From contig NZ_CP108677.1 in assembly GCF_035994945.1 (NCBI RefSeq), positions 3,534,001 to 3,598,000 on the forward strand: 64,000 nt of DNA, in the 5' to 3' direction. How positions within the stretch are numbered: position 1 is the stretch's first letter; every line of letters starts with the position of its first letter. The position numbers and the translations under genes were made by a program. The DNA is from Streptomyces sp. NBC_01216 (GTDB lineage: Bacteria; Actinomycetota; Actinomycetes; Streptomycetales; Streptomycetaceae). The notes below the pieces were generated by a model. That model ran no database searches. It saw only the letters and a list, made by a program, of their open reading frames with translations, and was not told the DNA's origin. Shown here in pieces: positions 1 to 11,467 of the stretch.

Positions 1-1070
1 GCCTGGCGCTTCGCCTTGGTCTGGCGCTTGGGCTGCTGACGCTTGGCCGCGCCGGCGCCCTCGGCCTCGGAGGCGGCCGTGTCGCTCTTGATCACGGTGC
101 CGTCCGCCTGGGCGGCGAACCCGGCCTTGGCGAGGCCGGTGAAGAAGCGGCGCTCGTTCTCGTTGCGGTCGCCGCCCTTGGCGACGATGACCTTCACGAT
201 GGTCTTCCGGCGACGGCCGCGCACCTCACCGTGCGAGGTGACGCTCTTCAGCAGTCGCTGCAGGTAGGCGTCCTGCGCCTTGCTGCCCGGGGTCGGGTTC
301 TGGTTGATCACGTACATCTGCTGGCCCATGGTCCACACGTTCGTGGTCAGCCAGTAGACGAGCACACCGACGGGGAAGTTGATGCCCATGACGGCGAAGA
401 TCAGCGGGAAGATGTACATCAGCATCTTCTGCTGCTGCATGTACGGCGTCTTCACCGAGAGGTCGACGTTCTTCATCATCAGCTGGCGCTGGGTGAAGAA
501 CTGCGAGGCCGACATCATGATGATCATGACCGCGGTGACGACGCGGACCGCGGTCACCGAAGCGTCCAGAGCGGCGACCTCGGCGGCGGTGTCGGTGAAC
601 TTCGAGGCCAGCGGGGCGCCGAAGATGTGCGCCTGACGGGCGCTCTCCAGCAGGGGCTGGTCGATGACACCGATCGTCTTGCCCTCGGCGATGTGGGAGA
701 GCACGGCGTACAGCGCGAAGAAGAACGGCGACTGCGCCAGGATGGGAAGGCACGAGGAGAGCGGGTTGGTTCCCGTCTCCTTGTACAGCTTCATCATCTC
801 TTCGGACTGACGCTGCTTGTCGCTCTTGTAGCGCTCCTGGATCGCCTTCATCTTCGGCTGGAGCGCCTGCATGTTCCGGGTCGACTTGATCTGCTTGACG
901 AACAGCGGGATCAGACAGATCCGGATCAGCACCACCAGGGACACGATCGACAGGCCCCAGGCCCAGCCCGTGTCAGGCCCGAAGATCGCCCCGTACAGCT
1001 CGTGGAACCGGACGATCACCCATGAGACAGGTGTGGTGATGAAGCTGAAAAAATTGGCAATCGTGTCCAC
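1..1070 (-). CDS. yidC: Membrane protein insertase YidC (C-terminus off the window)
   Basis: YidC/Oxa1-type insertase that inserts and folds inner-membrane proteins with or without SecYEG. The minus-strand frame starts at a GTG at 1068-1070 ([10 protein letters not shown]), 9 nt after AAGGAG, and stays open to the left edge, so the C-terminus is missing. Visible features are an N-terminal hydrophobic segment, a cytoplasmic KQ/R-rich loop ([24 protein letters not shown]), the hydrophobic block after [10 protein letters not shown], and a lysine/arginine-rich tail ([19 protein letters not shown]) likely to touch the ribosome. It lacks the large periplasmic domain of the enterobacterial protein, as is usual in Gram-positives. 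It is the last gene visible of the rpmH-rnpA-yidD-yidC operon. The identification is secure. Confidence 0.96.
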   Translation of the reverse strand, partial: MDTIANFFSFITTPVSWVIVRFHELYGAIFGPDTGWAWGLSIVSLVVLIRICLIPLFVKQIKSTRNMQALQPKMKAIQERYKSDKQRQSEEMMKLYKETGTNPLSSCLPILAQSPFFFALYAVLSHIAEGKTIGVIDQPLLESARQAHIFGAPLASKFTDTAAEVAALDASVTAVRVVTAVMIIMMSASQFFTQRQLMMKNVDLSVKTPYMQQQKMLMYIFPLIFAVMGINFPVGVLVYWLTTNVWTMGQQMYVINQNPTPGSKAQDAYLQRLLKSVTSHGEVRGRRRKTIVKVIVAKGGDRNENERRFFTGLAKAGFAAQADGTVIKSDTAASEAEGAGAAKRQQPKRQTKAKRQ

Positions 1071-1073
1071 TAA

Positions 1074-1400
1074 TCAGGCTCCTTGAGCATTGGGCGAGGT
1101 CTCTGCGGCCGGGCTCGTCTCGGCGGTGGACCCGCCCGTGTCGCCGCGCAGTGCGTTCCGCAGCATTTCGTGCCAGCGAGGACGCTTGCGTGCGGGGACA
1201 TGGTCCACGCCGCCGGGCGACCACGGGTTGCACCGCAGGATGCGCCAGGCGGTCAGGGCTGTGCCCTTGATCGCGCCATGCCGGTCGATGGCCGTGAATC
1301 CATAGTGGGAACACGACGGGTAGTACCGGCAGACGGGCCCGAGGAGCGGGCTGATCGTCCACTGGTACAGCTTGATGAGAGCCAGCAGCGGGTACTTCAT
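1074..1400 (-). CDS. yidD: Membrane protein insertion efficiency factor YidD
   Basis: A 108-residue YidD (DUF37/Hemolytic) family protein, thought to help YidC-dependent insertion. The N-terminal amphipathic start [14 protein letters not shown] and the cysteine-containing core ([14 protein letters not shown], then [10 protein letters not shown]) are diagnostic of the family. The C-terminal tail ([14 protein letters not shown]) is low-complexity and probably disordered. Its ATG overlaps the rnpA stop by 4 nt, and yidC starts 3 nt beyond its stop, so translation is probably coupled along the operon. Confidence 0.95.
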   Translation of the reverse strand: MKYPLLALIKLYQWTISPLLGPVCRYYPSCSHYGFTAIDRHGAIKGTALTAWRILRCNPWSPGGVDHVPARKRPRWHEMLRNALRGDTGGSTAETSPAAETSPNAQGA

Positions 1401-1768
1401 CGCGCGCCCCCTCCCAGGAGCCGCTGGAGAGCGGCGTCCAGGTCTCGGGCCAGCTGAGCGTGATCGGCGTCACCGGCTCCGGGCAACGCCCGTACGACCA
1501 CCAGGCTACCGGGGGGCAGCTCGGACAGCCGATCGCGGACGAGGTGGCGGAGCCGACGCTTCACCTGGGTGCGTACGACCGCTCCGCCTACGGCCTTGCT
1601 CACGACGAAACCCGCACGCGTCGGGGAAGCGCTCTCCCCAGGCGCGTGCGGGTCCGTTGCACCGCTGCGTAGGTGGACGACGAGGAGTGGGCGACCGGCC
1701 CGGCGCCCTCGGCGTACCGCGGTTGCGAAGTCCTCGCGCCGCCTCAGCCGATTCTCGGTAGGCAGCAC
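1397..1768 (-). CDS. rnpA: Ribonuclease P protein component
   Basis: A 123-residue protein subunit of RNase P, which with the RNA subunit matures the 5' end of tRNAs. It begins [14 protein letters not shown], the usual family start, and carries the RNR-like basic helix as [12 protein letters not shown] preceded by [13 protein letters not shown]. It sits between rpmH and yidD in the universally conserved order and overlaps yidD by 4 nt. The length is normal for actinomycetes. Nothing is unusual. Confidence 0.96.
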   Translation of the reverse strand: MLPTENRLRRREDFATAVRRGRRAGRPLLVVHLRSGATDPHAPGESASPTRAGFVVSKAVGGAVVRTQVKRRLRHLVRDRLSELPPGSLVVVRALPGAGDADHAQLARDLDAALQRLLGGGAR

Positions 1769-1789
1769 GTCATGACCTGTTGAAGCGGA

Positions 1790-1927
1790 TCAGGCGGACA
1801 GGCTCGAACGACCCTTGGCGCGGCGGTTCGCCAGGATGGCGCGGCCGGCGCGCGTGCGCATCCGCAGGCGGAAGCCGTGGGTCTTGGCGCGACGACGGTT
1901 GTTCGGCTGGAAGGTGCGCTTGCTCAC
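1790..1927 (-). CDS. rpmH: 50S ribosomal protein L34
   Basis: A 45-residue L34, too short for ordinary ORF cut-offs. Reading the minus strand from a GTG at 1925-1927 gives [19 protein letters not shown] and ends with RSSLSA and a TGA at 1790-1792. The [18 protein letters not shown] signature is diagnostic. It is the first gene of the operon leading to rnpA, yidD and yidC, and its promoter must lie in the 382-bp region shared with the divergent dnaA. Confidence 0.97.
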   Translation of the reverse strand: MSKRTFQPNNRRRAKTHGFRLRMRTRAGRAILANRRAKGRSSLSA

Positions 1928-2309
1928 TCGGGGGCTCCAGAAATGATTCGTGTGGTGGCGGGACATCGCCTGGCTGTCACCGTGCGCCCACGAGTAGCTC
2001 GCAATACGCCCGAGTGCACCGCTTCACGATCACTGACCGTGATCATTGCCCATCGGAGGCAGGCGGCAGCAGCCATCGACAACTCGACCTGGTCACGGTA
2101 CGCGCGGCTACGCCATCCGGTCAAACCGACCTGTCACCGGGGTCCATTGTGCACAGGCTGTGGACAACGACTTGAACCGCGTCAGCCGCCACGACTACCG
2201 TGGCTGGACTCCTGAATCTTTTTCCCTTCTGTCCTTACCTGTCCTCACGGACTTCGACCTACCGTCCCGAGAACCACACATTCGTGGGACCTGCGAGAAA
2301 GCGTGCCCT
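1928..2309. promoter_or_regulatory. Divergent rpmH/dnaA promoter region with DnaA boxes
   Basis: This 382-bp gap holds no gene. It separates rpmH (leftward) from dnaA (rightward) and must contain both promoters. Two DnaA-box-like sites are visible: TTGTGCACA at 2145-2153 and TGTGGACAA at 2157-2165, the latter the exact reverse complement of the TTGTCCACA consensus. They lie about 150 nt upstream of the dnaA start, which fits the known autoregulation of dnaA by DnaA in streptomycetes. I could not place -10/-35 elements with confidence. Confidence 0.75.
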
Positions 2310-4055
2310 GTGGCTGACGTACCTGCCGATCTTGCCGCAGTGTGGCCACGCGTGCTGGAGCAGCTCCTCGGAGAAGGCCAGCAGGGCATCGAGCCCAAGG
2401 ACAAGCAGTGGATCGAGCGCTGCCAGCCCCTCGCCCTGGTGGCCGACACCGCGCTCCTGGCCGTCCCCAACGAATGGGGCAAGCGGGTGCTCGAGGGGCG
2501 GCTGGCCCCGCTGATCAGCGAGACCCTGAGCCATGAATGCGGTCGTCCGATCCGCATCGCGATCACCGTGGACGACTCGGCGGGCGAGCCCAGCCCGCCC
2601 GCCCCGCCGGTCCAGCAGCCACAGCACTACGACGAACGCCCCCCGGTCGACTCGTACGAGGGGTACGGCCACCGGCCGATGCAGGAGGACGGGCTGCCCA
2701 CCGCGCGCCCGGCGTATCCGGACTACCAGCAGCAGCGCCCCGACCCGGGCGCCTGGCCGCGTGCCCAGGAGGACGTCTCCTGGCAGCAGCAGCGGCTCGG
2801 CGGCTTCCAGGAGCGGGACCCGTATGCCGGACCCCGCCCGCAGCAGCCCCAGCCGCCGCGCTACGACGAACGACCGTCGGCCTACCAGCAGCCACAGCGC
2901 CCGGAGCGCGGTGTGCCCGATCCGCAGGGTCCGGGGGCCGGCCAGAACGCTCGTCCCGGCGCCGGCCCGGGACGTCCGGTCGGTGCCGGACACGGCCAGG
3001 GCTCCGGCGCACCCGGTGAACAGCACGCCCGGCTGAACCCCAAGTACCTCTTCGACACCTTCGTGATCGGTTCGTCGAACCGGTTCGCGCACGCCGCCGC
3101 CGTCGCCGTGGCCGAGGCACCGGCGAAGGCGTACAACCCCCTCTTCATCTACGGGGAGTCGGGTCTCGGCAAGACCCACCTGCTGCACGCCATCGGGCAC
3201 TACGCGCGCAGCCTCTATCCCGGCACCCGGGTGCGGTACGTGAGCTCCGAGGAGTTCACCAACGAGTTCATCAACTCGATCCGTGACGGCAAGGGCGACA
3301 CCTTCCGCAAGCGCTACCGCGACGTGGACATCCTGCTCGTCGACGACATCCAGTTCCTCGCGAGCAAGGAGTCGACGCAGGAGGAGTTCTTCCACACCTT
3401 CAACACGCTCCACAACGCGAACAAGCAGATCGTGCTCTCCTCGGACCGGCCGCCCAAGCAGCTGGTGACACTGGAGGACCGGCTGCGCAACCGCTTCGAG
3501 TGGGGTCTGACCACCGATGTGCAGCCGCCTGAGCTGGAGACGCGGATCGCGATCCTCCGCAAGAAGGCGGTGCAGGAGCAGCTGAACGCGCCGCCGGAGG
3601 TGCTGGAGTTCATCGCCTCCCGGATCTCCCGCAACATCAGGGAGCTGGAGGGCGCGCTGATCCGGGTCACGGCCTTCGCCAGCCTCAACCGGCAGCCGGT
3701 GGACCTGGGGCTGACCGAGATCGTCCTGAAGGACCTGATCCCGGGCGGCGAGGACTCGGCACCGGAGATCACCGCCGGCGCCATCATGGCGGCGACGGCG
3801 GACTACTTCGGGCTGACGGTGGAAGACCTCTGCGGATCCTCGCGCAGCCGGGTCCTGGTGACGGCGCGCCAGATCGCGATGTACCTCTGCCGGGAGCTCA
3901 CGGACCTGTCGCTGCCGAAGATCGGTGCGCAGTTCGGCGGCCGGGACCACACCACGGTGATGCACGCGGACCGGAAGATCCGCGCGCTGATGGCCGAACG
4001 GCGGTCCATCTACAACCAGGTCACCGAGCTCACCAACCGCATCAAGAACGGCTGA
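2310..4055 (+). CDS. dnaA: Chromosomal replication initiator DnaA
   Basis: Initiator ATPase that binds DnaA boxes at oriC and melts the origin. I start at GTG 2310 ([20 protein letters not shown]), the conserved Streptomyces N-terminus; the open frame upstream has no matching similarity. The protein is 581 residues. Domain I is about residues 1-90. Domain II is a long Q/P/Y-rich linker, about 95-240, characteristic of Streptomyces. The AAA+ domain has Walker A GESGLGKT near 282 and Walker B LLVDDIQF near 340. The C-terminal box-binding helix carries [13 protein letters not shown] and [11 protein letters not shown] near 527-552. A strong terminator and oriC follow. Confidence 0.98.
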   Translation: MADVPADLAAVWPRVLEQLLGEGQQGIEPKDKQWIERCQPLALVADTALLAVPNEWGKRVLEGRLAPLISETLSHECGRPIRIAITVDDSAGEPSPPAPPVQQPQHYDERPPVDSYEGYGHRPMQEDGLPTARPAYPDYQQQRPDPGAWPRAQEDVSWQQQRLGGFQERDPYAGPRPQQPQPPRYDERPSAYQQPQRPERGVPDPQGPGAGQNARPGAGPGRPVGAGHGQGSGAPGEQHARLNPKYLFDTFVIGSSNRFAHAAAVAVAEAPAKAYNPLFIYGESGLGKTHLLHAIGHYARSLYPGTRVRYVSSEEFTNEFINSIRDGKGDTFRKRYRDVDILLVDDIQFLASKESTQEEFFHTFNTLHNANKQIVLSSDRPPKQLVTLEDRLRNRFEWGLTTDVQPPELETRIAILRKKAVQEQLNAPPEVLEFIASRISRNIRELEGALIRVTAFASLNRQPVDLGLTEIVLKDLIPGGEDSAPEITAGAIMAATADYFGLTVEDLCGSSRSRVLVTARQIAMYLCRELTDLSLPKIGAQFGGRDHTTVMHADRKIRALMAERRSIYNQVTELTNRIKNG

Positions 4056-4077
4056 CGCGGAGCTCGCGCAGGGCCCC

Positions 4078-4112
4078 GAAGGGCGCCCGGGACATATTCC
4101 CGGGCGCCCTTC
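4078..4112 (+). terminator. Terminator hairpin after dnaA
   Basis: A perfect 15-bp inverted repeat: left arm GAAGGGCGCCCGGGA (4078-4092), loop CATAT, right arm at 4098-4112. It starts 22 nt after the dnaA stop. There is no long T tract, as is common in high-GC actinomycetes. It probably insulates oriC from dnaA transcription. Confidence 0.85.
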
Positions 4113-5049
4113 GCGTTGCCCAGGTCCTCCGTCCCGGCGTCCCCGGAGCCCGTGCGCCCGCCGTCCCGGAGCTCCTCGCCCGCCTCTCGGGGCCCCGCCC
4201 ACGCTCCGGGGGGAGGCCGAGCACCGACCCTTCCGGGGGTCCGGGGGCTCCGCCGACGGCTCCCGGAGCTCCTCTGGCGCCCTTCCGCGGACGCCTGGCG
4301 AGGCCGGTCGTCCCTCGGCGCACGGTGGGGCGTGTTCGAATCCGGTCCGCCGCTGGTGTGTTCTCCACAGATTGGGGGATGATCTTCCGTCCACAGGGTG
4401 GGGACTGCGAGGTTATCCGGATGATGTCCACAGGGTGGTGGGCTTGGGCACGATCACCCCAGGTCAAGGGGATGTGGATTTGTTGGCAACTCGCATCCAC
4501 AGCCTGTGGACGAATCTTTCGTCCACAGGCGCCCGTCTCGGTTGTCCACCGGCGACCCACAGGTGACCGTCGGTTGCCCACAGCTTCTCCACACCGCTGT
4601 CCACTGTTCGGCAACGGAACACCCGCGCTCACTGTGTCGAGTGAAAGCGGTCACACCGAGGGCGACGATTGGCCTGTGGGGAACCTGGGTAAAGCTGGGG
4701 ACGGCGCTGGGGAGAACTCCCCGTGGCCTGTGTACCGGGTGTGCAGAACTTTCGGGCGTCCACAGAACGCCCCGGTTGTCCACCGGTCCCACCCACAGGC
4801 GCGGTGGACAAAAAACCGACTCTGACCTGCACAGACGGGGTTATCCACCGTTTCCACAGGCCCTACTACTACTCCCACATAGAGTTAGCCCGGAATTCGC
4901 TTCGAAGTGGGTGCTGTGCACAACTCGAGCCCGGACCCCCGGCTGCCTCTTGTCGTGACTTGACCCCGAGCCGCACCGAGTGTCGGCGGCGTGCGTCAGA
5001 CTGGTTCCCGCAGTCGACGAAGAGCCAGCAACAGCAGGAGGCGGTTCCG
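4113..5049. other. Origin of replication oriC (dnaA-dnaN intergenic region)
   Basis: A 937-bp non-coding stretch with many DnaA-box-like 9-mers in both orientations between about 4361 and 4858. Examples are TTCTCCACA 4361, CCGTCCACA 4387, ATGTCCACA 4424, TGTGGATTT 4473, GCATCCACA 4493, TGTGGACGA 4505, TCGTCCACA 4519, TTGTCCACC 4542, TTGCCCACA 4574, TTCTCCACA 4585, GCGTCCACA 4756, TTGTCCACC 4775, GGTGGACAA 4803 and TTATCCACC 4841. Boxes come in two clusters separated by about 160 bp. Position and density match the Streptomyces oriC. I see no long AT-rich melting region, also typical. The first part (4113-4340) is GC-rich with no boxes noted. Confidence 0.95.
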
Positions 5050-6180
5050 GTGAAGATCCGGGTGGAGCGCGATGTACTCGCGGAGGCGGTGGCCTGGGTG
5101 GCCCGCAGCCTTCCGGCCCGTCCGCCGGCGCCCGTGCTCGCGGGCCTTCTGCTGAAGGCCGAGGACGGCGCGCTGAGCTTCTCGAGCTTCGACTACGAGG
5201 TCTCGGCCCGGGTCTCCGTCGACGCGGAGGTCGAGGAGGACGGCACCGTCCTCGTCTCCGGCCGCCTGCTCGCCGACATCTGCCGCGCTCTCCCCAACCG
5301 TCCGGTGGAGATCTCCACGGACGGTGTACGGGCGACCGTGGTCTGCGGCTCCTCCCGCTTCACCCTCCACACCCTGCCGGTGGAGGAGTACCCGGCGTTG
5401 CCGGAGATGCCCACCGCCACCGGCACCGTCCCCGGCGAGGTATTCGCCTCCGCCGCCGCCCAGGTCGCGATCGCGGCCGGCCGCGACGACACGCTGCCCG
5501 TCCTGACCGGTGTGCGCATCGAGATCGAGGGCGACACGGTCACCCTGGCCTCCACCGACCGCTACCGCTTCGCGGTCCGCGAGTTCCTGTGGAAGCCGGA
5601 ATCCCCGGACGCCTCCGCGGTCGCGCTGGTGCCCGCGAAGACCCTGCTGGACACCGCGAAGGCTCTCACCAGCGGCGACACCGTCACCCTGGCGCTCTCG
5701 GGCTCCGGCAAGGGCGAGGGCCTGATCGGCTTCGAGGGCGCGGGCCGCCGCACCACCACCCGCCTGCTCGAAGGCGACCTGCCGAAGTACCGCACGCTCT
5801 TCCCCACCGAGTTCAACTCGGTCGCGGTGATCGAGACAGCCCCCTTCGTCGAGGCGGTCAAGCGTGTGGCGCTGGTGGCCGAGCGCAACACCCCGGTCCG
5901 CCTGAGCTTCGAGCAGGGCGTCCTCATCCTGGAGGCCGGGTCCAGCGACGACGCACAGGCTGTGGAGCGAGTCGACGCGGTGCTGGAGGGCGACGACATC
6001 TCGATCGCCTTCAACCCGACCTTCCTGCTGGACGGCCTGAGCGCGATCGACTCCCCGGTCGCCCAGCTCTCCTTCACGACCTCCACCAAGCCCGCGCTGC
6101 TGAGCGGCAAGCCGGCCCTGGACGCCGAGGCGGACGAGGCATACAAGTACCTGATCATGCCGGTGCGTCTGTCAGGCTGA
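5050..6180 (+). CDS. dnaN: DNA polymerase III beta subunit (sliding clamp)
   Basis: A 376-residue ring-forming processivity clamp that tethers replicative polymerase to DNA. The start chosen is GTG 5050 (VKIRVERDVLAEAVAW), preceded by GGAGG 9-10 nt upstream; it gives the standard Streptomyces length, while the longer open frame runs back into oriC. The three repeated clamp folds are covered, with recognisable stretches DTLPVLTGVRIEIEG and the C-terminal YKYLIMPVRLSG that closes the partner-binding pocket. The gene lies directly after oriC and before gnd, as in other streptomycetes. Confidence 0.98.
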   Translation: MKIRVERDVLAEAVAWVARSLPARPPAPVLAGLLLKAEDGALSFSSFDYEVSARVSVDAEVEEDGTVLVSGRLLADICRALPNRPVEISTDGVRATVVCGSSRFTLHTLPVEEYPALPEMPTATGTVPGEVFASAAAQVAIAAGRDDTLPVLTGVRIEIEGDTVTLASTDRYRFAVREFLWKPESPDASAVALVPAKTLLDTAKALTSGDTVTLALSGSGKGEGLIGFEGAGRRTTTRLLEGDLPKYRTLFPTEFNSVAVIETAPFVEAVKRVALVAERNTPVRLSFEQGVLILEAGSSDDAQAVERVDAVLEGDDISIAFNPTFLLDGLSAIDSPVAQLSFTTSTKPALLSGKPALDAEADEAYKYLIMPVRLSG

Positions 6181-6216
6181 CACCCGTCGACTGAGCGGCT
6201 GACCCCACAGGTGTGC

Positions 6217-6248
6217 ACCCGTGTCCGGGCGTAGGCTCGGACACGGGT
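6217..6248 (+). terminator. Hairpin between dnaN and gnd
   Basis: ACCCGTGTCCG (6217-6227) and CGGACACGGGT (6238-6248) form an 11-bp stem with a 10-nt loop, 37 nt after the dnaN stop and 33 nt before gnd. It is probably a terminator or attenuator separating dnaN from gnd and recF; function is inferred from structure only. Confidence 0.55.
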
Positions 6249-6280
6249 ACGAACCGCACACGACGCTTAAGGAATCTCTG

Positions 6281-7159
6281 ATGGAGCTCGGTCTCGTCGG
6301 TCTCGGCAAGATGGGCGGCAACATGCGCGAGCGCATCCGCCGCGCAGGCCACACCGTCATCGGATACGACCGCAACCCGGACCTCGCGGATGTCCACAGC
6401 CTGGAAGAGCTTGTGGGCAAGCTCAAGGGTCCGCGCGTCGTGTGGGTCATGGTTCCGGCCGGTGCCGCGACCCAGTCCACCATCGACGAGCTGGCCGACC
6501 TGCTCTCCCCCGGCGACATCGTCGTGGACGGCGGGAACTCCCGCTGGACCGACGACGAGAAGCACGCCGGGGAACTGGCCGCCAAGGGCATCGGCTTCGT
6601 CGACTGCGGAGTCTCCGGCGGTGTGTGGGGGCTGGAGAACGGCTACGCGCTGATGTACGGCGGCGACGCCGAGCATGTCGCGAGGGTCCAGCCGGTCTTC
6701 GACGCGCTCAAGCCCGCGGGCGACTTCGGCGCGGTCCACGCCGGCAAGGTGGGTGCGGGCCACTTCGCCAAGATGGTCCACAACGGCATCGAGTACGCCA
6801 TGATGCAGGCGTACGCCGAGGGCTGGGAGCTGCTGGAGAAGGTCGACTCGGTCACCGACGTCCGCGAGGTCTTCCGCTCCTGGCAGGAGGGCACGGTCAT
6901 CCGCTCGTGGCTGCTCGACCTGGCGGTCAACGCCCTGGACGAGGACGAGCACCTGGACCGGCTCCGCGGTTTCGCGCAGGACTCCGGCGAAGGCCGCTGG
7001 ACGGTGGAGGCCGCCATCGACAACGCCGTGCCGCTGCCCGCGATCACCGCGTCGCTGTTCGCCCGTTTCGCGTCCCGTCAGGACGACTCCCCGCAGATGA
7101 AGATGATCGCCGCGCTGCGCAACCAGTTCGGCGGCCACGCGGTCGAGTCCAAGAAGTAG
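6281..7159 (+). CDS. gnd: 6-phosphogluconate dehydrogenase (decarboxylating), short form
   Basis: Converts 6-phosphogluconate to ribulose 5-phosphate with CO2 release and NAD(P)H formation. The start is ATG 6281 after an AAGGA site. The protein is 292 residues, the short GntZ/YqeC-like form rather than the 470-residue enzyme. The N-terminal dinucleotide site is GLGKMGGNM (residues 6-14), followed by substrate-site sequences [21 protein letters not shown] and [18 protein letters not shown]. Its position between dnaN and recF is a conserved actinomycete oddity with no evident replication role. Confidence 0.94.
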   Translation: MELGLVGLGKMGGNMRERIRRAGHTVIGYDRNPDLADVHSLEELVGKLKGPRVVWVMVPAGAATQSTIDELADLLSPGDIVVDGGNSRWTDDEKHAGELAAKGIGFVDCGVSGGVWGLENGYALMYGGDAEHVARVQPVFDALKPAGDFGAVHAGKVGAGHFAKMVHNGIEYAMMQAYAEGWELLEKVDSVTDVREVFRSWQEGTVIRSWLLDLAVNALDEDEHLDRLRGFAQDSGEGRWTVEAAIDNAVPLPAITASLFARFASRQDDSPQMKMIAALRNQFGGHAVESKK

Positions 7160-7215
7160 TCCACAGGCTGTGCACCCTCCGGTGCGCAGCAGTCGGGGGA
7201 AGGCCGGCGCATCTC

Positions 7216-8337
7216 ATGCACGTCACGCATCTGTCGCTGGCCGATTTCCGCTCCTACGCCCGGGTCGAGGTCCCGCTCGATCCGGGCGTCACCGCTTTCG
7301 TCGGGGCCAACGGCCAGGGGAAGACCAACCTGGTCGAGGCCGTCGGCTACCTCGCCACCCTCGGCAGCCATCGCGTCGCCTCGGACGCTCCGCTCGTCCG
7401 CATGGGAGCCGACCGGGCCGTGATCCGCGCCGCGGTCACCCAGGGCGAGCGCTCCCAGCTGATCGAGCTCGAACTCAACCCGGGCCGCGCCAACCGTGCC
7501 CGTGTCAACAGGTCCTCACAGGTCAGACCGCGCGACGTCCTCGGGATCGTACGGACCGTGCTGTTCGCGCCGGAGGATCTGGCGCTGGTCAAGGGCGACC
7601 CCGGCGAGCGCCGGCGCTTCCTCGACGACCTGATCACCGCGCGCGCGCCGCGCATGGCCGGAGTGCGCGCCGACTACGAGCGGGTCCTCAAGCAGCGCAA
7701 CACCCTGCTGAAGTCCGCCGCCATGGCCCGTCGGCACGGGGGTCGTGGCATGGACCTGTCGACCCTCGACGTCTGGGACCAGCATCTGGCCCGCGCGGGC
7801 GCCGAGCTGCTCGCGCAGCGGCTGGATCTCGTCGCCGTACTGCAGCCGCTGGCCGACAAGGCGTACGAACAGCTGGCGCCGGGTGGCGGACCGATTCTGC
7901 TGGAGTACCGGTCGTCCGCGCCGGGCACCGGACACACCCGTGAGGAGCTGTACGAGCAGCTGATCGCCGTGCTCACCGAAGTGCGCAAGCAGGAGATCGA
8001 GCGGGGCGTCACCCTCGTCGGCCCGCACCGGGACGAACTGTTGCTCAAGCTCGGCGACCTGCCCGCCAAGGGCTACGCGAGCCACGGTGAGTCCTGGTCG
8101 TACGCGCTGGCGCTGCGGCTCGCCTCGTACGACCTGTTGCGCGGTGAGGGCAACGAGCCGGTGCTCGTCCTCGACGACGTCTTCGCCGAGCTGGACGGCA
8201 AGCGGCGCGAGCGGCTCGCGGAACTGGTGGCTCCCGGCGAACAGGTACTGGTGACGGCCGCGGTGGACGACGACGTCCCGGGGGTCCTCGCGGGCATCCG
8301 GTACACGGTCGCGGGAGGTTCGGTGGAGCGGCTGTGA
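7216..8337 (+). CDS. recF: DNA replication and repair protein RecF
   Basis: A 373-residue SMC-like ATPase that helps load RecA at single-strand gaps. The true start is ATG 7216 ([19 protein letters not shown]). Walker A is GANGQGKT at residues 30-37. The signature/Walker B region near the C-terminus reads [19 protein letters not shown], then [13 protein letters not shown]. The next gene (DUF721) starts inside its stop codon with a GTGA overlap, so the two are cotranslated. Confidence 0.97.
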   Translation: MHVTHLSLADFRSYARVEVPLDPGVTAFVGANGQGKTNLVEAVGYLATLGSHRVASDAPLVRMGADRAVIRAAVTQGERSQLIELELNPGRANRARVNRSSQVRPRDVLGIVRTVLFAPEDLALVKGDPGERRRFLDDLITARAPRMAGVRADYERVLKQRNTLLKSAAMARRHGGRGMDLSTLDVWDQHLARAGAELLAQRLDLVAVLQPLADKAYEQLAPGGGPILLEYRSSAPGTGHTREELYEQLIAVLTEVRKQEIERGVTLVGPHRDELLLKLGDLPAKGYASHGESWSYALALRLASYDLLRGEGNEPVLVLDDVFAELDGKRRERLAELVAPGEQVLVTAAVDDDVPGVLAGIRYTVAGGSVERL

Positions 8338-8882
8338 GCGCGCGCGAGGCCCCGGAGGGCACGCCGAAGACCCCCGAGCCCACCGGTGTCGACCTCGCCC
8401 GGGTCGCGCTGCGCGCCGCCAAGGAACAGGCCAAGGCGAAGGGCGCCGCCGCCCAGCAGAGGAAACAGGCCCGGCGGGGCGGCGGGCTGCGGTCCGGCTC
8501 CGGTGCCGACGGGCGCGACCCGATGGCGCTCGGCTCCGCGATCAGCCGGCTCATCACCGAACGCGGCTGGGAGACGCCGGCGGCGGTGGGCGGTGTGATG
8601 GGCCGCTGGCCGCAGATCGTGGGCGAGGACCTGGCGAAGCACTGCGTGCCCCTGAAGTACGAGGAGGACCCCGAGGCCAGGGTGCTCACCGTCCAGTGCG
8701 ACTCGACGGCGTGGGCGACCCAGCTGCGGCTGCTCGCTCCGCGGCTGGTGTCCCGGCTGAACGAGGACCTGGGGCACGGAACGGTCCGGATGATCAAGGT
8801 GCTCGGGCCCGGTGGCCCGCGACGGGGGTACGGGCCGCTGCGCGCGCCCGGCTCGGTCGGCCCCGGCGACACCTACGGGTAG
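8334..8882 (+). CDS. DciA-like DUF721 protein
   Basis: A 182-residue protein with a DUF721 (DciA-type) domain in its second half, roughly residues 60-150 ([53 protein letters not shown]). DUF721 proteins are the ancestral loaders of the replicative helicase DnaB in many bacteria that lack DnaC/DnaI, which fits the neighbourhood. The N-terminal 60 residues are K/A/G-rich and probably disordered. The start is a GTG overlapping the recF stop by 4 nt. Family assignment is good; the loader role is inferred from the family. Confidence 0.9.
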   Translation: MSAREAPEGTPKTPEPTGVDLARVALRAAKEQAKAKGAAAQQRKQARRGGGLRSGSGADGRDPMALGSAISRLITERGWETPAAVGGVMGRWPQIVGEDLAKHCVPLKYEEDPEARVLTVQCDSTAWATQLRLLAPRLVSRLNEDLGHGTVRMIKVLGPGGPRRGYGPLRAPGSVGPGDTYG

Positions 8883-11426
<2,544 letters not shown>

Positions 11427-11467
11427 GTCGGTCTCAGCTGACCGTACGAAAGGACTGACGACCAGCA

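Noticed and set aside
2259..4394. 711-codon minus-strand open frame opposite dnaA
   Set aside because: It mirrors dnaA codon structure, as GC-rich genes often give long antisense frames. No ribosome site or family similarity, and dnaA is certain.
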